A DNA stretch of 10,755 nucleotides, taken from the NCBI GenBank assembly GCA_016193065.1, contig JACPSX010000260.1, positions 1 to 10,755 on the forward strand, written 5' to 3'. The translations under genes and the position numbers were made by a program. Origin of the DNA: Candidatus Tectimicrobiota bacterium. GTDB taxonomy: Bacteria > JACPSX01. Shown here piece after piece: positions 1-7,143 of this stretch (its first letter is position 1; every line of letters starts with the position of its first letter). Below the pieces are notes generated by a model. That model saw nothing but the letters and a program-made list of their open reading frames with translations, was not told the origin of the DNA and did not search any database.

Positions 1-837
1 GGCAAATTCGGCATGAAAGCTCTCGAAGTCCTTCAGCTCAAAGAGCCCACCCGTTCTTTTCGAGAAGTCCACGATCTTTCTCGCAATGGGCCCCCGGTAG
101 AAGTAGTCGCTCGCCGCCTGCAGAGCTTCCTTCCTGCCTTTCCCTAGATTCTTCCGTTCGACTTCCACAAGCTCGCGGTACGTTTTCGCCATGTCCTTCT
201 GGTAAATGATGTCGCCCACTTTATAGGGCTTGCCGTCCTTGAGATAAATGGCGGCCGTGTCGGGCATCGTCGCGATCTCGTCCTTGAGCCTGGCGTTCCA
301 TTCAACGAAATCAGGGTCCACAGGGACTCCGGTTTCGGCCAGCTCAATGGCGGGGGCAAGAATGTCTTTGAGGCTGAGCTTGCCGAACTCCTTGAGGAGC
401 TGCATCCAGCCGTCCCAGGCTCCGGGGACATTCGCCTGGTGCATCCCGTACCCGGCGAGATCCGGGTTCCGGAAGAACTCCGCGGTCGCATGGGTTGGGG
501 CGGGGCCTACGCCCTCCAGAGCGGTCACATTGCCGGTTTTCCGGTCGTAATGAAGCGCCCAGGTTCCACCGCCGAGGATGTTTGAAAACCAGGGTTCCAC
601 AACCCCCAGCACAGCCGCCGTTGCCACCGCGGCATCGGCCACAGTACCTCCCTTTTGCAGAATGCGCAGCCCGGCTTCGGAGGCGAGATAATGATTTGAC
701 ACCACCATGCCGTGCGTACCCGAGACGGGGCGTTTCGCCCAGGATATGCCGGTCGTCGCAAAGGCAAGAATCAAAGAAACCACGAACAGACCAAGCAGGA
801 TTCGAACAATTCCCCGTTTGCTGAAATATGTCTCCAC
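1..837 (-). CDS. ggt: Gamma-glutamyltransferase family protein, N-terminal part (cut by left edge)
   Basis: 279 codons are visible and the frame runs off the left edge, so only the N-terminal half of the large subunit is present; the catalytic Thr of the small subunit lies outside. The start is read as GTG at 835-837, preceded by GGAGG with an 8-base spacer; no in-frame ATG has a comparable site. Residues 10-34 are hydrophobic and end in SWA, which fits a signal peptide or anchor and an extracytoplasmic location. Family signatures are NHYLASEAGLRIL (48-60), GGTVADAAVA (63-72), LGVVEPWFSNILGGG (77-91) and VPGAWDGW (137-144). Members hydrolyse or transfer the gamma-glutamyl group of glutathione or related amides. 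The segment that carries the substrate-binding Arg (FRE-type motif) in E. coli GGT reads ALEGVGPAP (106-114) here, so the exact substrate is uncertain. It is divergent from the phosphofructokinase remnant upstream and appears to be transcribed alone. Confidence 0.88.
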   Translation of the reverse strand, partial: METYFSKRGIVRILLGLFVVSLILAFATTGISWAKRPVSGTHGMVVSNHYLASEAGLRILQKGGTVADAAVATAAVLGVVEPWFSNILGGGTWALHYDRKTGNVTALEGVGPAPTHATAEFFRNPDLAGYGMHQANVPGAWDGWMQLLKEFGKLSLKDILAPAIELAETGVPVDPDFVEWNARLKDEIATMPDTAAIYLKDGKPYKVGDIIYQKDMAKTYRELVEVERKNLGKGRKEALQAASDYFYRGPIARKIVDFSKRTGGLFELKDFESFHAEFA

Positions 838-890
838 TTCTCCATCCTCCCTACAAAGAGAATTTGTTCTCTTCTCACGTTTTGACTTTC

Positions 891-919
891 AATATAATTT
901 CCGCCTCCCTCTGGATAAA
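891..919 (-). promoter_or_regulatory. Possible sigma-70-type promoter of the gamma-glutamyltransferase gene
   Basis: On the minus strand a TATATT (-10-like, 5 of 6 matches, at 891-896) is preceded after exactly 17 bases by TTTATC (-35-like, only 3 of 6, at 914-919). It would give a 5' leader of about 50 bases ending in the GGAGG ribosome-binding site. The -35 half is weak, so this is a candidate only. Confidence 0.28.
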
Positions 920-1031
920 TAAGCTGTTTCATCTGTCCGGTTTTTCTACACCTCCGAGATCTCTCATAGCCGGGTTCACTCGGCGTGACGGGCAGCTCGT
1001 TGGGAAGAAGTGTTGACAATTTGAACAATGA

Positions 1032-1309
1032 ATCGAGCCTTCAGAGACGGCCCTATATTTCGATGGATTTCATCACCGCGTTGCGGACGGTGGCGCGATC
1101 AGTTTTGCGAACCTCGCCACGGATCTCGCCTTGAAGAAGGAATACGGAAAGGGAAAGATGGTGGCCCTGAGGGAGGGCAAGTACACTACCGTGCCCATCG
1201 AGACGCTGACGCAGGGAGTGAAGCGCGTAGACGTCGACGAGCTTACAACGTGGAAAACTACAAGCCGAAGGTGGCCCGCGTTCTCAACAAGCCCATGTTC
1301 CTATACTGA
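1032..1309 (+). pseudogene. C-terminal remnant of a 6-phosphofructokinase (PPi-PFK/group III type), frameshifted
   Basis: Reading frame 1032 onward gives SFANLATDLAL, KGKMVALREGKYTTVP and TQGVKRVDVDEL. A shift of one base near 1242-1244 then continues with YNVENYKPKVARVLNKPMFLY up to TGA at 1307-1309. GRMVALxxGxYTxVP, GxKRVDVDxLY and the terminal GKPMFLY are typical of the C-terminus of group-III phosphofructokinases (often pyrophosphate-dependent). An intact gene would need one extra base after GAGCT. The N-terminal catalytic domain, several hundred residues long, is absent: a TGA at 1029-1031 closes the frame upstream, there is no plausible start, and similarity is clear only from about 1098. 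It is therefore a truncated, frameshifted relic rather than a gene. The single-base change alone could be a sequencing error, but the missing N-terminus could not. Confidence 0.75.
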
Positions 1310-1646
1310 GGATGACGGAACAAGCCGGAGTCAACGTTGCTTGACTAATCTGCGGCCTCCCTCTGATGCGGTAGTCCCCCAGGCGACTTGAGTTGCAGAA
1401 AGGAGACCGGGTGTGCCTCGTAGGGCGACTTACCTGTCTGCGTGTCCGCACAGGCAGGAAGTTTTGCAGGCGCCGCACTGTCCTTCCCGAGGGGTTGCCC
1501 CCGTAGGCGATCTAAGCGGTTGCGAGGAAGAGAACTCTCAATCCGGCCCACAGGATTCACGTCGCAAGCGCTTCGTGAGCCCAAGGGGGCACCCCGAGGA
1601 ATCTGCGAGAGAATCAACTCAGCGAGGAAAAATCGACCCTGGCAAT
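1310..1646. other. Gene-free stretch between the PFK remnant and the AOR gene
   Basis: I find no convincing gene, tRNA or terminator in these 337 bases. Frames open here on either strand are low-complexity and continue antisense into the AOR gene. It holds the hairpin repeat at 1433-1458 and a weaker interrupted palindrome at 1557-1578 (TCACG...CGTGA around AAGCGCTT). The AOR gene ends at 1647 reading leftward, and I see no U-tract terminator after it. With the neighbouring PFK remnant it looks like a degraded region. Confidence 0.5.
1433..1458. repeat. Hairpin: CCTGTCTG / CAGGCAGG inverted repeat
   Basis: CCTGTCTG (1433-1440) pairs with CAGGCAGG (1451-1458), with one G-T pair and a 10-base loop. 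There is no T-run after either arm, so it is not an obvious intrinsic terminator. It has the look of a dispersed palindromic repeat, but only one copy is in this window. Confidence 0.45.
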
Positions 1647-3494
1647 TTATACGGATGTCGGCCACAGGGTGCGGGCCACCTGATCGAGGCCGAACTTGCG
1701 CAAGGTCCCGGCGGCGGGTTTTCCGGTCTCCAGGTCCCAGCCCATGGCCCGATAGAAATCATCCTTCAAGGGCTCCAGGTTTATGACTTCTCCGGCACTG
1801 GGACCATCCGGGAGTTTCTCTTTCAGAAGACGGTCTGGAAGCCGATCGCCAGCCCGGGTCAATCCATCACGTACCTGCAGTGCCCTCTCCAGGTTCAAGA
1901 CGCGCTCCCCGATCTCCAGAAGACCTTCCGCAGTATATTTCTCCCCGGTGATGGCGGTCAGCGCTCGGGCCACGACCTCCTCGCTGTAAACGGAGCGGGA
2001 AAAGGTGCACAGGACGGCGGAATCAAAGACAATTCGCGACAGGGCCAGCCGGCGGGTGAGATCCCCCTTGCCCGCCATCTCGGCTCCCTTGCCGCCGACG
2101 GTCTCCGTGCGGGCGGGAAGCCCGAGATCGTGATGGCAGCCTCCCCGGGTTCCCACGGAGTACTGGATTGCCTGTCCTTTGGCTCCCCGGCACTCGTAGC
2201 CCCCCAGCTCCAGCCCCTTGCCGTGCATGGCGAAAGCCTGCGAGCCCTGCCCGATCTTGGCGGCAGCCCGCATGACTCCTTCCCCCAAAAGCTCCCCAAG
2301 CCCCTGGCGCTCGCCGATGCGGCGCACCATCTCCACCATCTCCCGGTGGTTGCCGAAATAAAGTCTCAAGCCGTCGGCGTCGTGTTCCTTTAAGATCCCC
2401 CGCTCATAACACTCCATGGCGAAGCTGATGGCGACCCCGGTCGAAATGGTATCCATCCCGTACTCGTCACAGAGCTTCTCGGCCGCCATAATGGCGTCAA
2501 AGCGGTCCACGCCGCAGTTGGAACCAAAGGAATAGATCGTGTCGTACTCGGGCCCTTCCACGACGGTTCCCGCGTACTCCCCCTCCTTGACCACGTCGTG
2601 GTGGCTGCAAGGCATGACACACAGGGGCCCGCAGACGGAGTTCTTCACGCTGTATTTAGGTCTCTGGTGATGAGCGGAAATCCCCTGGGCTCCCTCAAAG
2701 GAGCCCCTCTGCCAGTTCCGGGTCGGCAGCATGCCCAGCTCGGACAGGGACTCCACATCGGAACCGAGCCCGTAGCGGGCCCGCTCCATGGTCACCGGGT
2801 GCCGGCTCGCCATTTCGATCATCTCCGCCAGCGCCTTCATGAGAGCCTGAGGGTCCTTCGCCGGAATGACGCCGTCGCCGCAAATCACGAACCCTTTCAG
2901 CTTCTTGGTCCCCAAAACGGCTCCGGAGCCCCCGCGGCTGAAGCTGCGATGGTTCGGCCCGCCGCTGATCGTGGCGGCAAAGCGCACCAGCTTTTCCCCG
3001 GCGGGTCCAATGACCACGGTCTCCTGATCCCTGAACCCGGATTCCCGGGCCATGATCTCCTGGGCTTCCCCGGTCATCTTTCCCCAGAGATGGCCGGCGC
3101 CCCTGAACTCCACGCGGTTGTTATGGATCCAAAGGTAAGTGGGCTCCGCCGCAGCCCCTTCAATCAGGATGGCAAAGTAGCCGCAACGCCGCAGGTGGTC
3201 CCCCAGGGCTCCCCCTCCGGAGGCGTAGCTGTAGTAACCCGTAGCGGGAGACTTGAAACTGACGATGGACTTGCTGGTCATCACCATGCCGGCACCCTGG
3301 GCTGGACCAATGGCAAAGACGACCCGATTTTCATCTCCCAGGGGTTCGGCCCCCACCGGTAGATGATCCCAGAGAAGCTTTGCCCCCAGACCTCTTCCCC
3401 CCAGGAAAAGGGGGATTTCCCGAGCATCGAGTTCAACGTCGGCTGCTTCCCGGCGACTGAGATCCACCCTGAGGATTTTTGGTTTTCCGATCAT
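1647..3494 (-). CDS. aor: Aldehyde:ferredoxin oxidoreductase (tungstopterin AOR family)
   Basis: A complete 615-residue protein, the usual AOR length. The ATG at 3492-3494 follows AGGTGGAG about five bases upstream. AORs reversibly oxidise aldehydes to carboxylates, passing electrons to ferredoxin through a bis-pterin tungsten centre and one [4Fe-4S] cluster in the cytoplasm. Visible features are the N-terminal pterin-binding domain with LGGRGLGAKLLW (31-42) and KSPATGYYSYASGGGALG (81-98), EGPEY (313-317, the Glu equivalent to the P. furiosus AOR active-site Glu313), DEYGMD (343-348, DxxGxD pterin motif), RGGCHH (450-455) and DSAVLCTF (491-498). Cluster ligands are read as Cys288, Cys292, Cys296 and Cys496. 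The first three are spaced Cx3Cx3C, against Cx2Cx3C in the P. furiosus enzyme. No ferredoxin, pterin-biosynthesis or tungstate-uptake gene adjoins it, and it is divergent from the kinase gene. The substrate cannot be inferred. BamB-type subunits belong to the same superfamily, but no Bam partner genes are present. Confidence 0.93.
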   Translation of the reverse strand: MIGKPKILRVDLSRREAADVELDAREIPLFLGGRGLGAKLLWDHLPVGAEPLGDENRVVFAIGPAQGAGMVMTSKSIVSFKSPATGYYSYASGGGALGDHLRRCGYFAILIEGAAAEPTYLWIHNNRVEFRGAGHLWGKMTGEAQEIMARESGFRDQETVVIGPAGEKLVRFAATISGGPNHRSFSRGGSGAVLGTKKLKGFVICGDGVIPAKDPQALMKALAEMIEMASRHPVTMERARYGLGSDVESLSELGMLPTRNWQRGSFEGAQGISAHHQRPKYSVKNSVCGPLCVMPCSHHDVVKEGEYAGTVVEGPEYDTIYSFGSNCGVDRFDAIMAAEKLCDEYGMDTISTGVAISFAMECYERGILKEHDADGLRLYFGNHREMVEMVRRIGERQGLGELLGEGVMRAAAKIGQGSQAFAMHGKGLELGGYECRGAKGQAIQYSVGTRGGCHHDLGLPARTETVGGKGAEMAGKGDLTRRLALSRIVFDSAVLCTFSRSVYSEEVVARALTAITGEKYTAEGLLEIGERVLNLERALQVRDGLTRAGDRLPDRLLKEKLPDGPSAGEVINLEPLKDDFYRAMGWDLETGKPAAGTLRKFGLDQVARTLWPTSV

Positions 3495-3648
3495 GGGTAC
3501 TCCACCTTTTCAAATCACGGGAGTTTCACCTTGAACCTAGGAAGCACCCCTAAGTTCTGTCTTCACAATCTGCCCCAGTATCAAATCCCCCTTCCAGAGA
3601 AGCAATGGAGCATTTTCCCCATTTTCCTGGGGTTCCAGACCAGGTCTT

Positions 3649-3664
3649 GGGAACGCTTCTTGCT
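3649..3664 (+). promoter_or_regulatory. Candidate sigma-54 (-24/-12) promoter before the histidine kinase gene
   Basis: GGGAACGCTTCTTGCT has GG (3650-3651) and GC (3662-3663) separated by the required 10 bases and matches TGGCACG-N4-TTGCW except at positions 1 and 4. Transcription would begin near 3675, about 90 bases before the chosen kinase start. If real, the adjacent NtrC-type regulator could control its own operon. I see no clear copy of the 6956-6982 inverted repeat upstream, so confidence is limited. The rest of 3495-3767 also holds a weak AOR promoter candidate on the minus strand: AAGCAA at 3600-3605 and AGTATC at 3577-3582 (plus-strand spelling), 17 bases apart. Confidence 0.35.
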
Positions 3665-3705
3665 TCGTTGTTGCCTGCGGGGGTCTGTGTTATGTTGAGG
3701 CGTTG

Positions 3706-3729
3706 AGCAGTCAGCAATGAGCTGTCAGC
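3706..3729 (+). repeat. Short imperfect direct repeat AGCAGTCAGC / AGCTGTCAGC
   Basis: AGCAGTCAGC (3706-3715) recurs with one change as AGCTGTCAGC (3720-3729), a 14-base period. A related GTCAGCACTCAGC lies at about 8551. The repeat covers the ATG at 3717, which argues against that codon as the kinase start. Confidence 0.5.
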
Positions 3730-3767
3730 CAGAAGGGAACAGACGGATCCCAAGAAACAGGAAACAG

Positions 3768-5588
3768 ATGAGCAGAAGGTTTCGGTTCATGAATGGGTTT
3801 TTTAAGGATCGGCGCACCAGCCGCTATTTTCTTGCCTCCCTCGCCGTTCTCCTGCTGGCCATCGCAGGAATCGGCCTGCTCGCGGCCGTGAAGCAGAGGG
3901 ACAACCTGACCCGGGTCCTCATGGAGGAAGGGTCCTCCCTGGCCGCGGTCTTGCAGGTCGGCGGCCGCAATGCAGTGGCCGCCAACCGGGCGCTGGAAAA
4001 CTTGATCGCCCAGCGCCTTCTGGACAACGCCCGCCTGATCGACGAGCTGGCCGGCAACGGCAGAATCTCGGAGGGGGACCTCTTGGAAATTGCCCGGGAG
4101 AACCGTCTCCAGAAGATCGAAATCCTCAATGAGCGGGGAGAGCCCGAGGAACTTCGGCCGGGGCGGGGGCCGTTTGCATGGGGTGAGATGATGCGCAGGC
4201 TGGGCCCCGGTTCGCCGGATCCAGAGAGGAGGCGGGGTCCCTTCGGCCGCATGATGGAGCAGATACCTCGGGAGATGCGTGAGGAGATGCGCCAGCACAT
4301 GCGACAGCACTTTTACTCCCCCCTCCTGGAAGGAAAGGCCAAGGAAGCTCTACAAGGTTTTGGAGAAAGGCAATTCTGGCAAGGACGTCAGTTCGGAGTG
4401 GCCGTGCGGCGCAAGAGCGCCCCGGGAGCGATTGTCATCACCGCCAACGCCGACTATATCTTAAGCTTCCGTGAGGAGGTGGGCCTGCAGAAGCTCATGG
4501 ACGACCTGCGCTCCGACCCGCGGCTGCGCTACGTCTCCCTGCAAGACGCCAACTTCAAGGTGGTCACATCCAGCGACCGCAGCCGCCTTGGCCAAGAAGA
4601 AAAGAACCCCTTCCTGGAAGGGATTTTGAAATCCGGCCGTGAGGCCAGCCGAGTCCTGGATTCCCCCGAGGGCAGAAAAACACTGGAGGTGGCGGCGCCC
4701 TTCCTCGTCGAAGGGGCTCCCCTGGGACTCTTTCGCATCGGGCTCAGCATGGACCACGTGGAAGCCGCCTGGCAAAACGCCCTGCGCTCCCTGTTCCTCT
4801 ACGGAGCCGCCGTTCTCCTGGTGGCGGCATTCGCCGTGGGGACGATTTTTTCCGAGCAGCAGGCCCAGATGCGGCGCGCCCGCGTATTGGAAAAGGAAGC
4901 GGAGGAGCGCCATCGCCTGGCTTCCCTCGGAAATCTCGCCGCAGGCGTGGCCCACGAGGTGAGAAACCCCCTCAATGCCATCGGCATGGGGCTGCAGAGA
5001 TTGCAGCGCGAATTCCGCCCGGGCTCTGCGCAGGACGGCGCGGAGTATCAGGAGATCTTGCGGGTGATCCGGGACGAGGTGAACCGCTTGAACGGGATCA
5101 TTGAAAACTTTCTCACGCTGGCCCGCCCCATGAACCTGCAAAAGGAGCCGGTTTCCCTGTCCACGGTCGTCTCCGAACTGGAGACCTTGCTGCGCGAGGA
5201 AATCCGGGCCAAGGGCCTGCACTGGGAGACCCGCCTGGAGCCGAATCTTCCCGCCGTCGCGGCCGACCCCAGGCAGCTCAAGCAAGCCCTCATGAACCTC
5301 ATCTTGAACGGAATCCAGGCCACCCCTCCCGAGGGAAGCCTGGAGCTCCTCGCCACCCCCAATGATAGAGGTATTCTGCTCTCCGTGAGGGATTCGGGGG
5401 CGGGGATCAGCCCGGAAGACCGGGAGAGGATTTTTGACCCTTACTTCACGACCAAACAGGGCGGAACCGGCCTGGGGCTCACCCTGGCCCGCCAGATCAT
5501 CGAAGCCCACGCAGGGAGGATCAGCGTGGAGAGTTCTCCGGGACAGGGGAGCACGTTCACCTTGTGGCTCCCCACAGGGGATGAATAG
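3768..5588 (+). CDS. Membrane sensor histidine kinase (NtrB/ZraS-like architecture)
   Basis: 606 residues from ATG 3768, preceded by AGGA with a five-base spacer. An alternative ATG at 3789 also has an AGAAGG site; ATG 3717 lies in a repeat and is disfavoured. Transmembrane segments at about 20-41 and 341-362 enclose a roughly 300-residue extracytoplasmic sensor region of no family I recognise. Within it, 138-183 is rich in Met, Arg and His (RRGPFGRMMEQIP, EEMRQHMRQHFY). The cytoplasmic part has a HisKA domain with HEVRNPLN and phospho-acceptor His396, an N-box LMNLILNGIQA (508-518), a G1 box DSGAGI (542-547), FDPYFTTK (556-563) and a G2 box GGTGLGL (565-571). It should autophosphorylate in response to an envelope signal and pass phosphate to the regulator encoded five bases downstream. 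The signal is unknown; the Met-rich segment hints at metal or oxidant sensing (inference). Confidence 0.93.
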   Translation: MSRRFRFMNGFFKDRRTSRYFLASLAVLLLAIAGIGLLAAVKQRDNLTRVLMEEGSSLAAVLQVGGRNAVAANRALENLIAQRLLDNARLIDELAGNGRISEGDLLEIARENRLQKIEILNERGEPEELRPGRGPFAWGEMMRRLGPGSPDPERRRGPFGRMMEQIPREMREEMRQHMRQHFYSPLLEGKAKEALQGFGERQFWQGRQFGVAVRRKSAPGAIVITANADYILSFREEVGLQKLMDDLRSDPRLRYVSLQDANFKVVTSSDRSRLGQEEKNPFLEGILKSGREASRVLDSPEGRKTLEVAAPFLVEGAPLGLFRIGLSMDHVEAAWQNALRSLFLYGAAVLLVAAFAVGTIFSEQQAQMRRARVLEKEAEERHRLASLGNLAAGVAHEVRNPLNAIGMGLQRLQREFRPGSAQDGAEYQEILRVIRDEVNRLNGIIENFLTLARPMNLQKEPVSLSTVVSELETLLREEIRAKGLHWETRLEPNLPAVAADPRQLKQALMNLILNGIQATPPEGSLELLATPNDRGILLSVRDSGAGISPEDRERIFDPYFTTKQGGTGLGLTLARQIIEAHAGRISVESSPGQGSTFTLWLPTGDE

Positions 5589-5593
5589 CAGCC

Positions 5594-6955
5594 ATGGATT
5601 CGCTTTCAATCCTCGTTGTCGACGACGAGAAGGCGCAGCGCGACATGGTGTGCGGCTTCTTGCGCAAGGAGGGGTTTCAGGTTCTGGGCGCGATAAGCGG
5701 AGAAGAGGCCCTGGAGATCCTGCGGTCCCGGAGCATCGACATGGTCCTCTCCGATTTCCGTATGCCGGGCTTGAGTGGCCTCGAACTCCTTCAGGGAGCC
5801 AAGAAGATCAACCCGGAAACCCCGGTTGTCATCGTGACCGCTTATGGAACCGTGGACAGCGCCGTGCAGGCCATGAAAGAGGGGGCCTACGATTACCTGA
5901 CCAAGCCGATCCAGCTCGACGAGCTCCTCCAGCTCATCCGCCGCATTGAAGAGCGCCAACACCTGGTGCGAGAGGTCAAAGAGCTGAAGGAAAAACTGCT
6001 GGATCGCTTCCGTTTCGACAACATCGTGGGCAGCAGCGGAAAGATGCAGGAGGTGCTTAGTCTGGTCGCCCGGGTGGCGGCCAGCGACTCCACAGTCCTC
6101 ATCCGGGGAGAAAGCGGCACCGGGAAGGAACTCATCGCCAAGGCGCTCCACTACAACAGCCCTCGCAGCCGCGGCCCTTTCATTAGAGTAAACATTGCCG
6201 CTCTCCCGGAAACCCTTCTTGAAAGCGAACTTTTCGGGCATGAAAAAGGCGCCTTTACGGGGGCGGCGGAAACGCGCCGGGGCCGGTTCGAGGTGGCCCA
6301 CGGTGGGACTCTGTTCCTGGATGAAATTGGGGACTTAAGCTCCTCCCTCCAGGTCAAGCTCCTGCGGGTCTTGCAGGAAAGGGAGTTCGAGCGCCTGGGA
6401 AGCACGCGCCCGATCAAGGTGGACATCCGGATCCTCGCCGCCACCAACCAGAATCTGGAAGAAGCAGTGCAGGAAAAGCGCTTTCGGGAGGATCTTTACT
6501 ACCGCCTCAACGTGGTCCCCATCTTCCTGCCCCCTCTGCGGGAACGGCGGGAGGACATCCCCGACTTGCTGGACCATCTCCTCCGGAAGTTCTCGCAAGC
6601 GCAAAGAAAGAAAGTGGAAGGGATCAGCCGGGAAGCCCTGGCCCTCCTGCTCAAGTACAACTATCCGGGAAACGTGCGGGAGATGGAGAATCTCATCGAG
6701 CGGGCAGTGATCTTGACCCGCCACAACGTGATCATACCCGAAGACCTGCCCTCGTACCTGCGAGAATCCCCGATCACAGAACAGCCGGAGCGAGCGGATA
6801 CCGGCAAAAGCCTCACTGGCGCAGTGGAGCAAATTGAAATGCAAATGATCCGGCGGGCTCTGGAGGTCCACGGGGGCGTGCAGGTGCGGGCCGCCGAAGA
6901 ACTCGGGATCAGCGAGCGCGTTTTACGGTACAAAATTAAAAAGTACGGACTCTAA
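5594..6955 (+). CDS. NtrC-family sigma-54-dependent response regulator
   Basis: A complete 453-residue regulator, the standard length. The receiver domain (about 5-117) has acidic residues Asp10/Asp11, phospho-acceptor Asp54, Thr82 and Lys104. The central AAA+ domain (about 144-385) has Walker A GESGTGKE (172-179), the sigma-54 contact loop GAFTGA (219-224), Walker B GGTLFLDEIG (237-246) and FREDLYYRLNV (297-307). A Fis-type helix-turn-helix closes the protein (about 428-453: VRAAEELGISERVLRYKI). When phosphorylated it should oligomerise and drive open-complex formation at sigma-54 promoters. The start at 5594 is five bases after the kinase stop; the nearest purine run (AGGGGATG) lies inside the kinase end and is distant, so translation is probably coupled. 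The likely target lies immediately downstream: half-sites at 6956-6982 and a -24/-12 promoter at 7068-7083. Confidence 0.95.
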   Translation: MDSLSILVVDDEKAQRDMVCGFLRKEGFQVLGAISGEEALEILRSRSIDMVLSDFRMPGLSGLELLQGAKKINPETPVVIVTAYGTVDSAVQAMKEGAYDYLTKPIQLDELLQLIRRIEERQHLVREVKELKEKLLDRFRFDNIVGSSGKMQEVLSLVARVAASDSTVLIRGESGTGKELIAKALHYNSPRSRGPFIRVNIAALPETLLESELFGHEKGAFTGAAETRRGRFEVAHGGTLFLDEIGDLSSSLQVKLLRVLQEREFERLGSTRPIKVDIRILAATNQNLEEAVQEKRFREDLYYRLNVVPIFLPPLRERREDIPDLLDHLLRKFSQAQRKKVEGISREALALLLKYNYPGNVREMENLIERAVILTRHNVIIPEDLPSYLRESPITEQPERADTGKSLTGAVEQIEMQMIRRALEVHGGVQVRAAEELGISERVLRYKIKKYGL

Positions 6956-6982
6956 TGTCGAAAGTTCGACAAAGCTGTCGGA
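6956..6982 (+). promoter_or_regulatory. Three TGTCGRA half-sites: probable activator binding site (UAS)
   Basis: TGTCGAA (6956-6962), inverted TTCGACA (6965-6971) and TGTCGGA (6976-6982) follow one another directly after the regulator stop codon. The first two form TGTCGAAAGTTCGACA, a perfect 7-bp inverted repeat around AG. The second and third can also pair as a stem with an AAGC loop. The cluster centre is about 125 bp before the predicted start point near 7094, the usual range for enhancer sites of NtrC-type activators. No T-run follows, so it is not an intrinsic terminator. Binding by the adjacent regulator is inference. Confidence 0.55.
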
Positions 6983-7067
6983 CCAACCGTGAGGTCCTCT
7001 TCCCCTATTACCCCATCAAGCAAGGCAACTCTTTGGAAAGCGAGCACTTTCCTTGTCTCCGTCGCAA

Positions 7068-7083
7068 TGGCACAACCCCTGCA
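7068..7083 (+). promoter_or_regulatory. Sigma-54 (-24/-12) promoter of the small Met/Gly-rich protein gene
   Basis: TGGCACAACCCCTGCA matches the consensus TGGCACG-N4-TTGCW at all positions but two (A for G at 7, C for T at 12). GG (7069-7070) and GC (7081-7082) have exact 10-base separation. Transcription would begin near 7094, leaving a 50-base leader with AGGAGG before the ATG at 7144. The location between a sigma-54 activator gene and a small secreted protein supports the call. Confidence 0.72.
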
Positions 7084-7143
7084 TTTAGTGAAGGCAGAAC
7101 GACATCCCCAAGGTGGGGATGAGACGGACAGGAGGAAAGGAAA

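Noticed and set aside
1056-1097. A HHRVADGG string before the PFK remnant that resembles the HRVxDG motif of 2-oxoacid dehydrogenase E2 enzymes
   Set aside because: Nothing else of an E2 domain is present, and the following residues belong to phosphofructokinase. The match is too short to interpret.
1413-2393. Long open frame on the plus strand antisense to the AOR gene
   Set aside because: The composition is Pro/Gly/Arg-rich without any family motif, and it overlaps an unmistakable AOR on the other strand. It is a GC-rich antisense shadow.
3717-3767. Upstream ATG at 3717 as the kinase start
   Set aside because: It lies in a short direct repeat and has no ribosome-binding site, while ATG 3768 has AGGA at a good distance.
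4461-5609. Long open frame antisense to the histidine kinase gene
   Set aside because: It covers the conserved kinase boxes in the opposite frame and shows no recognisable domain or ribosome-binding site.
6956-6982. The TGTCGAA inverted repeat as an intrinsic terminator of the kinase-regulator operon
   Set aside because: No T-run follows and the stem is short; the spacing to a -24/-12 promoter fits an activator site better.
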